From assembly GCA_009377605.1 (NCBI GenBank), contig WHTT01000071.1, positions 1 through 33,143 of the forward strand: a stretch of DNA of 33,143 nucleotides, read 5' to 3'. The notes beneath the pieces were generated by a model. The model was not told where the DNA came from, made no database searches, and saw only the letters and a list, made by a program, of their open reading frames with translations. The position numbers and the translations under genes are program-made. Of this stretch, positions 1-7,721 are shown piece by piece (the stretch's first letter is position 1; each line of letters starts with the position of its first letter). The stretch comes from Luteitalea sp. GTDB lineage: Bacteria; Acidobacteriota; Vicinamibacteria; Vicinamibacterales; Vicinamibacteraceae.

Positions 1-66
1 GCCCCCTAGATCCCTAGATCCCTAGATCCCTGGATCCCTAGATCCCTAGATCCCTGGATCCCTAGT
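1..66. repeat. 9-bp tandem repeat array (CCCTAGATC units)
   Basis: About seven near-identical copies of the 9-mer CCCTAGATC, some with TGG in place of TAG, run from the window edge to within about 17 bases of the LOG-family stop codon. The array is cut by the window start, so its full length is unknown. It resembles the GATCCCTTGA-type arrays found elsewhere in this window at 19043-19078, 25865-25924 and 26562-26601, and probably belongs to the same class of simple repeats. No coding content is seen. Confidence 0.9.
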
Positions 67-82
67 CCCCTTACCCCTGCGT

Positions 83-952
83 TCACGCCCTCGTCTTGGC
101 AATACCAGGCGCTCGCCGCTCCTGTGCCATCTGTGGCAGCAGGTGCTGTGCGATCAATTCTGCCTTGAGCGTCTCGTAAGCCTGGGTCGGATCGTCCACC
201 AGCGTGAGCAAGTTGACATCCTCTGCCGCAATCGCCCCGTGTCGCACCATCGCCTGGAAGTCGACCACCGTTTTCCAGTAATCGCTGCCGTAGAGCATCA
301 CCAAGACGCGCTTGCGCAGCTTGCGCGTTTGCATCAAGGCGAGAATCTCGAACAGTTCGTCGAACGTCCCGAATCCTCCTGGAAAGACCACGAGCGCCTT
401 GGCGAGGTAGGCGAACCAGAACTTACGCATGAAGAAATAGTGGAACTCGAAGAGCAGGCTCTTGGTGATGTAACGGTTCGAGCCCTGCTCGAACGGCAGC
501 CGAATGTTGAGACCGATGGTCTTGCCGCCTGCTTCGTGCGCGCCGCGATTCGCAGCCTCCATGATGCCGGGTCCGCCGCCCGAGCAGACGACGAAGCGAT
601 GGTTCGGGAAGTCGAGCGAGCTGGTCCACTCGGTCAGCAGGCGTGCCAGCTCACGCGCATCCTCGTAGTAACGAGACCATTCGACTGCCTGCTCGGCGCG
701 CGCGAGTGCGCTCTGCGCAGATTCGCTGCGTGGCCCCCGTGCGTGTAACCGTGCTTTCAGGCGATCCCGCGCAGATTCGGCGAACACACGGCTCCGCATC
801 CGCGCCGAGCCGAAGAAGACAACCGTGTCCTGAATCTTCTCTTCCTCGAAACGACCGAGCGGCTCGAAGTACTCCGAGAGTATGCGAATAGCCCGGGCTT
901 GGTCGCTTTCGAGGAACTCTGGGTTCAGATAGGCAAGAGGCTGACGAGTCAT
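83..952 (-). CDS. LOG family protein (TIGR00730-type Rossmann fold)
   Basis: A 289-residue protein with the LOG/lysine-decarboxylase-like signature: a glycine-rich CSGGGPGIMEAANRGA segment near residue 125 and the PGGFGTFDELFE motif near residue 190. In characterised LOG enzymes these residues bind the nucleotide and hydrolyse cytokinin riboside monophosphates; bacterial homologues often act on AMP or related nucleotides. The long N-terminal extension (about 100 residues, with FFGSARMRSR) matches the larger bacterial subgroup rather than the roughly 190-residue plant-type enzymes. The start is the ATG at 952. It is divergent from the cytochrome gene at 1071, with about 120 bp between them. 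Family assignment is firm; the physiological substrate is not known from sequence. Confidence 0.9.
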   Translation of the reverse strand: MTRQPLAYLNPEFLESDQARAIRILSEYFEPLGRFEEEKIQDTVVFFGSARMRSRVFAESARDRLKARLHARGPRSESAQSALARAEQAVEWSRYYEDARELARLLTEWTSSLDFPNHRFVVCSGGGPGIMEAANRGAHEAGGKTIGLNIRLPFEQGSNRYITKSLLFEFHYFFMRKFWFAYLAKALVVFPGGFGTFDELFEILALMQTRKLRKRVLVMLYGSDYWKTVVDFQAMVRHGAIAAEDVNLLTLVDDPTQAYETLKAELIAQHLLPQMAQERRAPGIAKTRA

Positions 953-1070
953 ACGGGCTCACTGTAACACTTGAGATCAACATCGGTACGCGGGGTGGCA
1001 CGGAAGCGGCATGAGAGCGAACGGTGGGGCGGGGCTAAACATGCGTACGGCCTCCACGTAGGAGATGGGC

Positions 1071-1508
1071 GTGAGAAGAACACACAAGTTACTGATTACG
1101 TACGTGGTAATTTCATTTCTTGTAACTTTCGTCGCACGCGTTGTCGCGCAGTCCGACGGTGCAGGCTGGACGATTCCCGAAGGTGCATCGAAGGAAACCA
1201 ACCCGCTGTCGGTAGCGCCAGAGCTCATTGATCAGGGCAAGGAGCTGTATGCCGACAATTGCAGGCGATGCCACGGCCCAGAGGGACGAGGGGATGGCAG
1301 CGATGCCGATCCGGACGACCCGCCTGCCGACCTGACGGATTCCCGACGCGCGTCCCGTAACCGCGACGGCGTCGTCTTCCACAAGATCTGGAACGGTCGC
1401 AGCGACCCGAAGATGCCTGCGTTCAAGGAGGAAGGGTTGAGCAAGGAGGATGTTTGGACGATCGTCGCGTATGTGCAGTCCCTGAGGAAGGGCCTGAGGA
1501 AGGGTTGA
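1071..1508 (+). CDS. Exported small c-type cytochrome
   Basis: A single-haem cytochrome c. The N-terminus has a basic stretch followed by a hydrophobic segment (LLITYVVISFLVTFVARVVA), which is a signal peptide or membrane anchor, so the protein acts outside the cytoplasmic membrane. The haem-binding motif CRRCH lies near residue 65, and KMPAF near residue 120 supplies the likely axial methionine. The GTG at 1071 is preferred because AGGAG at 1060-1064 lies 6 nt upstream; an in-frame ATG at 1065 would abut that ribosome binding site. The C-terminus ends in a short duplicated 'RKGLRKG'. It is convergent with dapE, whose stop is 10 bp away, with no visible terminator. Probably an electron carrier; its partner oxidase or dehydrogenase is not in the window. 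Confidence 0.85.
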   Translation: MRRTHKLLITYVVISFLVTFVARVVAQSDGAGWTIPEGASKETNPLSVAPELIDQGKELYADNCRRCHGPEGRGDGSDADPDDPPADLTDSRRASRNRDGVVFHKIWNGRSDPKMPAFKEEGLSKEDVWTIVAYVQSLRKGLRKG

Positions 1509-1517
1509 CCGTGAGGA

Positions 1518-2528
1518 TCAGTCCGTCCCTCCTTCGAGCAACGCGGCGGCTATGCGCCGGTACCCGTCAACCGCCCGGTGCAGCTCGGGAATTGGGACGT
1601 GCTCCTCGTCCGTGTGTGCGACGAGGACAGAGCCCGGCCCGTAGAGCAGCGGCTGCCCCCATCGCGTCAGACACGGAATGTCGGTGCTGTACGGAAAGAC
1701 CTCGGTCTCGAAGCCGGGCACCGTCACCATGCGCACCAAGGGGAGCTCGAGCACGTCGTGGACGGCGGCGGCGCTCCCCGCCAGCGTCCGCAGCTGGTCA
1801 CGCACTTGGTCGTTCGGCCCCACCGTGCGAAAGACGATCTCGGCTTCTGCAGATGCCGGTACGACGTTGGGTGCGACCCCTCCGGAGATCAAGCCAACGG
1901 TATAGTGCGTCCGGCCCAGCATGACGTCGTGTGGCCATTCGGCGTTGCGGAGGCGGACCAGCACGTCGATGAGCTTCTCGACGGCCGACTCGCCGAGCTC
2001 TGGGTGCGACGAGTGAGCTGCACGGCCCCGCGCCTCGAGGCGCACGCGCAGTGCTCCTCGCGTCGCGGCCGCCAATCGGTTGTCCGTTGGCTCTCCATTC
2101 ACCAAGAAGGCGCAGCCGTCCGCGAGCGTGTTGGCCGCAATGGCGCCATCGCTGCCGCGCTCCTCCCCCACCAGGAACAGCAAACCGATGCGTCGCTCGC
2201 CCGCCGAACGCAGGCGCTCGGCGGCAACAACCTGAGCGGCGAGGATACCTTTCGCGTCGCACGCGCCGCGCCCGTAGAGCCGCTCATCCTCGATGCGGCT
2301 GGGAAAGAAGGGCGGCACGCAGTCGTAGTGCGTCGAGAAGACGACACGCGGCGGATCGAGCGTTGCCAGGATGTTTCGGCGATCGTCGCTCACGACCTGC
2401 TCACTGACCGACCATCCAAGGCGGCGCAAATAGTCGCTCAGCCAACCGGCCAGCGCCCCCTCGCGCCCCGTCGTCGTGTCGACGTCGACGAGCTGCGTGG
2501 TCAGGCGCACGACGTCTAGCGAATCCAC
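1518..2528 (-). CDS. dapE: M20-family succinyl-diaminopimelate desuccinylase (DapE-like)
   Basis: A 336-residue M20/ArgE/DapE metallopeptidase. Visible motifs are STHYDC (metal His67), GRGACDAKG (bridging Asp91), VGEERGSDG (catalytic and metal Glu122/123) and a C-terminal HTDEEHVP segment with the last metal ligand. DapE releases succinate from N-succinyl-LL-2,6-diaminopimelate in the lysine/peptidoglycan pathway, which fits its place directly after dapD. The frame stays open much further upstream, but that part is a low-complexity Arg-rich shadow of dapD. The GTG at 2528 is chosen because it overlaps the dapD end by 13 bp and has GGAG about 8-9 nt upstream. M20 enzymes also include ArgE and carboxypeptidases, so the exact substrate rests on context. 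Confidence 0.85.
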   Translation of the reverse strand: MDSLDVVRLTTQLVDVDTTTGREGALAGWLSDYLRRLGWSVSEQVVSDDRRNILATLDPPRVVFSTHYDCVPPFFPSRIEDERLYGRGACDAKGILAAQVVAAERLRSAGERRIGLLFLVGEERGSDGAIAANTLADGCAFLVNGEPTDNRLAAATRGALRVRLEARGRAAHSSHPELGESAVEKLIDVLVRLRNAEWPHDVMLGRTHYTVGLISGGVAPNVVPASAEAEIVFRTVGPNDQVRDQLRTLAGSAAAVHDVLELPLVRMVTVPGFETEVFPYSTDIPCLTRWGQPLLYGPGSVLVAHTDEEHVPIPELHRAVDGYRRIAAALLEGGTD

Positions 2529-3373
2529 TGCTCGAGCTCCGTTCGCGCGTCGGTGCGCGAGTCGCGGTACTTCACGATGACCGGCGTGCTGAGCGAGAGC
2601 TGCCACTGGCGACCGGCCTCCGCCGTCACTGCACGCGCGCCGGGCACGACGACGGCGCACGGGGGCACGACGAGCGGCTGGTCTTTCTCGGGTCGGATGA
2701 TGCGTGCGTTCGGCAGATCGTAAATGGGCGTCGATCCCGTGATGATGGTGCCGGCGCCGATGACCGCGCGCTCTTTCACCACCACCCCTTCGTAGACACC
2801 GGTGTTCCCGCCGATCAACACATCGTCTTCCACGATGACGGGCATGGCGCCAACAGGCTCGATGACACCACCGATCTGCGCGCCCGCGCTCACGTGCACG
2901 CGCTGGCCAATCTGCGCGCACGAGCCAATCAGGACGTGCGAGTCGATCAGCGCACGCTCACCGACCCATGCCCCGATGTTGATGAACATGGGCGGCATGC
3001 AGACGACCCCGCGTGCGACGAAGGCACCGTCGCGGACGCTCGAGCCACCCGGCACGATCCGGACGCAACAGTCGGGCGTGAATCGCTTGACCGGCAACGT
3101 GTCCTTGTCGAAAAAGGAGAAACGACCGTGGTCGGCCGACACGTCCGACGACACACCGAATCGGAAGCCGAACAAGATGCCTTGCTTCACCCACGCGTTC
3201 ACGCGCCAACCGGTCGGCGATGTGGAATCCGGCTCGGCAGCGCGCACGGCACCGACCGAAAGCGCTCCTCGCAGCGCCTCGAAGACGTTGCGCCCCTCTG
3301 CACGATCGGCCTCGGCGCCCTTGGCCCAGAGGGCCGTGATGCGCTCAGAAAGCTCCCCCACTGGAACGGTCAT
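2516..3373 (-). CDS. dapD: Tetrahydrodipicolinate N-succinyltransferase
   Basis: A 285-residue left-handed beta-helix acyltransferase of the E. coli DapD type (274 residues). It transfers succinyl from succinyl-CoA to L-2,3,4,5-tetrahydrodipicolinate. The N-terminal helical domain carries the family hallmark GWRVNAWVKQGILFGFR near residues 55-70. A run of hexapeptide repeats (INIGAWVGERALIDSH, IGSCAQIGQRVHVSAG, VLIGGNTGVYEGVVV) forms the beta-helix from about residue 125 to 225. Its ATG at 3373 overlaps the dapA stop codon in an ATGA arrangement, so translation is probably coupled. Presence of DapD indicates the succinylase branch of lysine synthesis rather than the dehydrogenase or acetylase branch. 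Confidence 0.96.
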   Translation of the reverse strand: MTVPVGELSERITALWAKGAEADRAEGRNVFEALRGALSVGAVRAAEPDSTSPTGWRVNAWVKQGILFGFRFGVSSDVSADHGRFSFFDKDTLPVKRFTPDCCVRIVPGGSSVRDGAFVARGVVCMPPMFINIGAWVGERALIDSHVLIGSCAQIGQRVHVSAGAQIGGVIEPVGAMPVIVEDDVLIGGNTGVYEGVVVKERAVIGAGTIITGSTPIYDLPNARIIRPEKDQPLVVPPCAVVVPGARAVTAEAGRQWQLSLSTPVIVKYRDSRTDARTELEQWIR

Positions 3374-4275
3374 GCTCGCACCTCCGCGCCGGACCGCAAG
3401 CCGAGCTCTTCGATGATTCGCGCGAGCTTCTCACGCGTCTCGACACGCGGCGGCACCATTGGCAGCCGATAGCGCTCCTCGAGGAGCCCCATCTGCGCCA
3501 TGACATGCTTGACAGGAATGGGATTCGATTCGATGAAGTTCCCGAGCAGCAACGGAACCAGGCGCTTGTGGAGTCTCTGCGCCTCGAGCGTGTGACCTTG
3601 CTCGAACAGCTCGACGAGACGTGTCAGCTCGGCGGGTATCTCGTTGGCCGCCACTGAGATGACACCGTGCCCCCCAACGGCCATCAGCGGCAGCGTCAAC
3701 AGGTCATCGCCACTCACGACGATGAAGCCCTCTGGTACCACAGTGCAGACCTCCGAGATCTGAAAGAGGCTCCCCGAAGACTCCTTGATGCCAACGACGT
3801 TGGGGATAGCGGCGAGACGGGCAAGCGTTCGAGGATCGATGTTGCAACCGGTTCGACTCGGCACATTGTAGAGAATCACCGGCAACGAGCTGGCGCCTGC
3901 AACGGCCTTGTAGTGCTCGACGAGGCCGTCCGGCGTCGGCTTGTTGTAATAGGGTGTCACGGAGAGCAGGCCGTCCACACCGGCGCGCTGCATGTCACGC
4001 GCTTGTTCGACGACCTCGGCGGTGTTGTACCCGCCGGCGCCGGCGACGACAGGCACGCGCCCGCCGGTCTCCTCGACCACCAGCTCCACCACGCGGCGTC
4101 GCTCGTCAGAGGTCAGCGTCGGCACTTCGCCGGTCGTGCCACACGGCACCAGGAAGTGAATACCTGCGTCGATTTGTCGTCGTGCCAACGCCCGTACGCG
4201 CGCCTCGTCCACGCCGCCGTCGGCAGCAAACGGCGTGACCAGCGCGGTACCACAGCCCGTAAAGCGCGTTCTCAT
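3370..4275 (-). CDS. dapA: 4-hydroxy-tetrahydrodipicolinate synthase
   Basis: A 301-residue class I aldolase of the DHDPS family, which condenses pyruvate with aspartate semialdehyde. Catalytic residues are all visible: GTTGE at 46-50 (Thr47/48), Tyr110 in VTPYYNKP, Tyr136 in LYNVPSRTG and the Schiff-base Lys164 in VGIKESSG. A strong GGAGG lies a few bases before the ATG at 4275. The gene follows dapB after an 89-bp gap filled with inverted GGGGTCA/TGACCCC repeats, the only non-coupled junction in this operon. It overlaps dapD by 4 bp. Confidence 0.97.
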   Translation of the reverse strand: MRTRFTGCGTALVTPFAADGGVDEARVRALARRQIDAGIHFLVPCGTTGEVPTLTSDERRRVVELVVEETGGRVPVVAGAGGYNTAEVVEQARDMQRAGVDGLLSVTPYYNKPTPDGLVEHYKAVAGASSLPVILYNVPSRTGCNIDPRTLARLAAIPNVVGIKESSGSLFQISEVCTVVPEGFIVVSGDDLLTLPLMAVGGHGVISVAANEIPAELTRLVELFEQGHTLEAQRLHKRLVPLLLGNFIESNPIPVKHVMAQMGLLEERYRLPMVPPRVETREKLARIIEELGLRSGAEVRA

Positions 4276-4289
4276 GGCTACCTCCGATG

Positions 4290-4362
4290 ACAGGGGTCAG
4301 GGGTCAAGCGTCAGTCGGCTTCGGACCTGATGCCTGCTGACCCCTGACGCCTGATCCCTGAC
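4290..4362. repeat. Inverted GGGGTCA/TGACCCC repeat between dapB and dapA
   Basis: The dapB-dapA gap contains GGGGTCAGGGGTCAAGCGTC on one side and CTGACCCCTGACGCCTGATC on the other, separated by about 20 bases. Internally repeated 10-mers of the TGACCCC/TGATCCC type face each other, so transcripts could fold into an imperfect hairpin. It has no U-tract and the operon continues, so it is more likely an inserted repeat than a terminator. The same repeat vocabulary appears at 1-66, 19043-19078 and within addA. Confidence 0.75.
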
Positions 4363-4364
4363 GC

Positions 4365-5063
4365 CTACTCGATTCCGAGCACGTCGCGCATCGTAAACCA
4401 TCCTTGCTTGCCCTGCACCCAGCGGCCGGCGTGTAGCGCTCCGCGGGCGAACGTGGCGCGATCTCGCACGGTATGTGTCAGCGTGATGGTCTCGCTCGGT
4501 CCGTCGAATCCCACGGTATGGATGCCGGGGAGGTGCCCGGCGCGCGTCACGCTGACGTCGAGCCGCTGCAGGTAGCCGGCACGCTCGATTGCCGCAAGGA
4601 TGGCTTTCGCCGTGCCAGACGGCGCATCGCGCTTTCCCGCATGATGCGCCTCGTGCAAGAACGCACCATAGTCGCCGTGGTCCGCGATGAGTGTCGCCGT
4701 CCGTACGGCGACAGCTTCGAGCACAGTGGCCCCGACCGAGAAGTTGGCCGCAAACACGCCGGCAATGCCCGCACGCTCGACTGCAGCGCGCACGGCGGTC
4801 TCATGATGCTCGGACCAGCCGGTCGTGCCCACGACGAGCGGTGCGCCGAGGTCACACAGAGCCGCGAGGTTTTCGACAAACGCACTGGCTGCGGTGAATT
4901 CGAAGATGACGTCGAGGCGGGGGAAGCGGGAGCGGGCGAGGTCCGATCGGGCGGTTCGGCTCGTCACCACCCCGGTAATCTGGATGCCGTAGTGGGGCGC
5001 GAGGCTCTCGATGAGCTGGCCCATCCGGCCGTGCCCCACGATGAGCGCAGAGAGCGTTGTCAC
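4365..5063 (-). CDS. dapB: 4-hydroxy-tetrahydrodipicolinate reductase
   Basis: A 232-residue NAD(P)H-dependent reductase of the second lysine-specific step. The Rossmann motif is VGHGRMGQ at 9-16. VVGTTGWS (78-84) is the family loop, and the substrate-binding/catalytic segment is EAHHAGKRDAPSGTAK (138-153), with the conserved His140/His141 and Lys144. It is slightly shorter than E. coli DapB (273 residues). The start codon is GTG at 5063, overlapping the lysC stop as GTGA, so the two are likely translationally coupled. Confidence 0.95.
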   Translation of the reverse strand: MTTLSALIVGHGRMGQLIESLAPHYGIQITGVVTSRTARSDLARSRFPRLDVIFEFTAASAFVENLAALCDLGAPLVVGTTGWSEHHETAVRAAVERAGIAGVFAANFSVGATVLEAVAVRTATLIADHGDYGAFLHEAHHAGKRDAPSGTAKAILAAIERAGYLQRLDVSVTRAGHLPGIHTVGFDGPSETITLTHTVRDRATFARGALHAGRWVQGKQGWFTMRDVLGIE

Positions 5064-6478
5064 GCCAGCTCCATGCTAGTCGGCGCTGCCTCTTGCCGCA
5101 ATGCGCAAAAGCGGTCGTGGATCAGCCCCATCGCAGCCGCCAGTTGTGCCTCGGGCAACACGACCGTCACGTTTCTTCGCGATCCCGCCTGCGAGACCAT
5201 GCGCAGCGGGAAGCCCTCGAGCGCGCCGAGGATCTGTGCCGAGAGCGCGGCGTCCGTTCGCAGGCGCTCTCCAACAGCGCACAGCAGCGCCATCTCGCGC
5301 TCGGCCGACACGTCGGCAAACTCTTCCAAGGCGGAAAGAATCGCGGCAAGATGCCGCGTGTCGTCCACCGTGACCGATACGCTCACCTCCGAGGTCGTGA
5401 CGACATCCACCGATGTCCGGTATCGCTCGAACACCTCGAAGAGCCGGCGCAGGAAGCCATGTGCCATGAACATGCGCGACGACGTGATATCGATGACCGT
5501 GACATCGCGCTTGCAGGCCAGAGCAGTGATCGGCGTCGGCGAGATCGGCGGCGACTCCACGATCGTCGTACCGGGCACATCCGGCCGGTGCGAGTTGAGG
5601 ATCCGTACGGGGATACCGGCTCCGACGGCGGGCAGAATGGTGCTTGGATGCAGCACCTTCGCGCCAAAGTACGCAAGCTCTGATGCTTCGGCAAACGAGA
5701 GGCTTCGCACTGAGCGCGTTCCGGAAACAACGCGCGGATCGGCCGTCAGCATCCCGTCCACATCCGTCCAGATTTGGATCTCCGCAGCACCCAGGACGGC
5801 GCCGAAGATCGACGCCGAGTAATCGGAGCCACCGCGTCCGAGCGTCGAGGTCGCGCCCTGTTTCGTTGCACCGATGAAGCCGCCGACGACTGGCACGCCT
5901 CCGGCCGAGATGTGCGGCTCGACCTCCAGACGCACGCGCTCTCGCGTGGCCGCCATATCAGGTTGTGCTGTCCCGTGCTCCTCGTCCGTCACGAGGACGC
6001 GACGGGCATCGACCCACACAGGGGCGAGACCAGCGGCCCGCAAGGCCGCCGTCATGAGACGACTACTGGCGATCTCGCCGGTGGCCACGAGCGCGTCCAA
6101 CGAGCGGGGTGCGAGATCCCGCAGAATCGCGAGCGCGTGCAGGAGCTCGGTCGCATCGCGCCAGTCCGATTCGAGCGCCGTCGTGAGGTCCGGCAGATGT
6201 CTGCTTCCCGCCACCGATTCCGCCGCTTCACGATGACGCGCCGCAAGCTGCTGTACCAGGGACGCCGCATCGTCCTCCTCACCCTGGGCCGCGCGCATTG
6301 CGGCGCGAATGAGCTGGTCGGTGACCTTCGACATCGCGGAGACGACCACGAGCGGCCGGACGCCGCGCTGCTCCGCGCGGCGGACGATGGCCGCCACACG
6401 ATGCATGGCAGTGGCATCTTTCACCGACGTCCCGCCGAATTTCATGATCACCATGAATGATTCGTCCTGCACGGTCAT
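5060..6478 (-). CDS. lysC: Aspartate kinase with C-terminal ACT domains
   Basis: About 472 residues. The N-terminal amino-acid kinase domain opens with IMKFGGTSVKD and includes GGFIGATKQGATSTLGRGGSD in two blocks near residues 215-235. The C-terminal third contains ACT regulatory segments (for example SVDVVTTSEVSVSVTVDD), the usual site of lysine or threonine feedback. It phosphorylates aspartate, the committed step for lysine, threonine, methionine and diaminopimelate. It is a monofunctional kinase, with no homoserine dehydrogenase fused. The ATG at 6478 overlaps the asd stop (TGATG); in-frame ATGs at 6454 and 6445 are alternatives, the former preceded by AGGA. Which amino acid inhibits it cannot be read from sequence. 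Confidence 0.95.
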   Translation of the reverse strand: MTVQDESFMVIMKFGGTSVKDATAMHRVAAIVRRAEQRGVRPLVVVSAMSKVTDQLIRAAMRAAQGEEDDAASLVQQLAARHREAAESVAGSRHLPDLTTALESDWRDATELLHALAILRDLAPRSLDALVATGEIASSRLMTAALRAAGLAPVWVDARRVLVTDEEHGTAQPDMAATRERVRLEVEPHISAGGVPVVGGFIGATKQGATSTLGRGGSDYSASIFGAVLGAAEIQIWTDVDGMLTADPRVVSGTRSVRSLSFAEASELAYFGAKVLHPSTILPAVGAGIPVRILNSHRPDVPGTTIVESPPISPTPITALACKRDVTVIDITSSRMFMAHGFLRRLFEVFERYRTSVDVVTTSEVSVSVTVDDTRHLAAILSALEEFADVSAEREMALLCAVGERLRTDAALSAQILGALEGFPLRMVSQAGSRRNVTVVLPEAQLAAAMGLIHDRFCALRQEAAPTSMELA

Positions 6479-7527
6479 CAATCCGCGAGCAGGCCCTCGG
6501 CCCGCATCAGCTCCGCATTGAGGATGGCCGCGCCGGCGGCACCCCGGACCGTGTTGTGTCCAAGCGCCACGAACTTGAAGTCGAGCACGTGGCAGGGACG
6601 CAATCGGCCGATGCTCACGACCATGCCATGCTCGCGCTCCGCGTCGAGTCGCGGCTGTGGGCGGTTCGGCTCATCGAGATACAGGAGCGGTTGCGCCGGA
6701 GCCGATGGCAGCTGTGCCTCCTGCGGCTTGCCACGAAACGACACGAAGGCCCGGCGCACCTCGTCGAGCGACGGCTTGGCGGCACACGCCACCGAGACCA
6801 TCTCGGTGTGGCCGTCCACGACCGGGACGCGCGTCGTGTGCGCGCTCACCGCCACCGGATGCGGCACGACCCGTCCGTCTTGCTGTGTCCCGAGGATCTT
6901 CTTCGTCTCGCTCTCGATCTTCTCTTCTTCACCGCCAATGAACGGCACCACGTTGCCCGTGATGTCGAAGGACGGCACGCCCGGATATCCCGCGCCCGAG
7001 ATCGCCTGCAGCGTCGTCACGACGGTGGACTCGAGGCCGAACGCCCGCAGCGGTGCAAGCGCCATCGCGAGGAAGACCGTCGAGCAGTTCGGGTTCGTAA
7101 TGATCGCGCCCTTCCAGCCCTTCTCCCGACGCTGACGTGGCACCAGCGCGAGATGATCCGGATTGACCTCCGGGACGATTAGCGGCACCGTCGACTCCAT
7201 ACGGAAGTTCCGGGCGTTGCTCACGACGAGGTGGCCGGACGCGGCAAAGGCGGCCTCCACCTCACCGGCGACGCCGGCGTCGAGGCCGGAGAAGACGAGG
7301 CGCGGCCCCTTGCCTGGCACCGGCTCTTCCACAACCAGGCGAGCAGCCTCGTCCGGTAGCAAGGACGCCAGCCGCCACGCCGCCGCCTCGCGATAGGGCT
7401 TGCCCGCCGATCGCTCGCTGGCCACGAGCCAGGTCAGGCGGAACCACGGATGCCCCGCGAGGAGTCGGACGAATTGTTGGCCCACCATCCCGGTCGCGCC
7501 AAGCACTCCCACTTCAATAGGTGGCAT
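6478..7527 (-). CDS. asd: Aspartate-semialdehyde dehydrogenase (archaeal/eukaryotic-type subfamily)
   Basis: A 349-residue enzyme reducing aspartyl phosphate to the semialdehyde. The NADP-binding start is VGVLGATGMVGQQF (6-19), the catalytic cysteine is Cys148 in TNPNCSTVF, and SGAGYPGVPS is typical of the TIGR00978 subfamily that is common in archaea and fungi. It is the first gene of the lysine operon. The ATG at 7527 lies 14 nt after a terminator U-tract (7541-7583), so its expression must depend on read-through of that terminator. Its own ribosome binding site (GGGA) is weak. Confidence 0.95.
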   Translation of the reverse strand: MPPIEVGVLGATGMVGQQFVRLLAGHPWFRLTWLVASERSAGKPYREAAAWRLASLLPDEAARLVVEEPVPGKGPRLVFSGLDAGVAGEVEAAFAASGHLVVSNARNFRMESTVPLIVPEVNPDHLALVPRQRREKGWKGAIITNPNCSTVFLAMALAPLRAFGLESTVVTTLQAISGAGYPGVPSFDITGNVVPFIGGEEEKIESETKKILGTQQDGRVVPHPVAVSAHTTRVPVVDGHTEMVSVACAAKPSLDEVRRAFVSFRGKPQEAQLPSAPAQPLLYLDEPNRPQPRLDAEREHGMVVSIGRLRPCHVLDFKFVALGHNTVRGAAGAAILNAELMRAEGLLAD

Positions 7528-7540
7528 ATTGCTGTTCCCA

Positions 7541-7583
7541 AAACAAAAAACCCGCCCCGCGGCGGTGCCGCGATTGGCGGGTT
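7541..7583 (-). terminator. Intrinsic terminator in the asd leader (attenuator hairpin)
   Basis: On the minus strand AACCCGCC (7583-7576) pairs perfectly with GGCGGGTT (7556-7549). An inner five-base-pair stem CGCGG/CCGCG sits inside it, and TTTTTTGTTT follows. This is a textbook Rho-independent terminator, but it lies upstream of asd and downstream of a short leader ORF rather than after a gene. The 5' arm is exactly complementary to a copy of the 3' arm located inside the leader ORF (7640-7633), giving a mutually exclusive antiterminator. Confidence 0.9.
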
Positions 7584-7614
7584 CTTGGCGAACGGTTCCT
7601 GATCGTTTCGAGGC

Positions 7615-7704
7615 TTACGTTGCGCGTACCGTAACCCGCCCAGCGCGGAGACGCTTCCGCTTTCGAATAGTCGTTCGCGTGCTGGTTCGGGTGTCGTGCC
7701 TCAT
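7615..7704 (-). CDS. Threonine-rich leader peptide of the asd-lysC-dap operon (29 aa)
   Basis: A 29-codon ORF from the ATG at 7704 to the TAA at 7617-7615. Its first half reads MRHDTRTSTRTTI and continues with RKRKRLRAG. It contains seven Thr (five of them within codons 5-12), one Ile, two Lys and nine Arg. The Thr cluster recalls the Thr/Ile runs of the enterobacterial thr operon leader, although the sequence is otherwise different. Codons 22-24 (GGG CGG GTT) contain the antiterminator arm. There is no clear Shine-Dalgarno; the predicted transcription start is only about 10 nt upstream, so translation may be nearly leaderless. Role is inferred: ribosome stalling at Thr codons would favour read-through into asd. 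Arg codons are also frequent, so an arginine or general charging response cannot be excluded. Confidence 0.75.
   Translation of the reverse strand: MRHDTRTSTRTTIRKRKRLRAGRVTVRAT
7633..7640 (-). promoter_or_regulatory. Antiterminator arm within the asd leader peptide gene
   Basis: GGCGGGTT here is identical to the 3' arm of the terminator (7556-7549) and can pair over 8 bp with the terminator's 5' arm (7583-7576). A weaker 5-bp partner ACCCG at 7692-7688, in Thr5-Arg6, could sequester this arm when the leader is untranslated. Together these give the classical 1:2, 2:3 and 3:4 set of alternative pairings. Confidence 0.75.
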
Positions 7705-7721
7705 GACAAACGCTATTTCAG

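Noticed and set aside
2529-2921. N-terminal extension of dapE frame upstream of the GTG at 2528
   Set aside because: It is Arg/His-rich, lies wholly within dapD, and M20 homology begins just after the GTG.
4473-5822. 449-codon plus-strand open frame opposite dapB and lysC
   Set aside because: It spans the overlap of two well-recognised enzymes on the other strand and has shadow-like composition.
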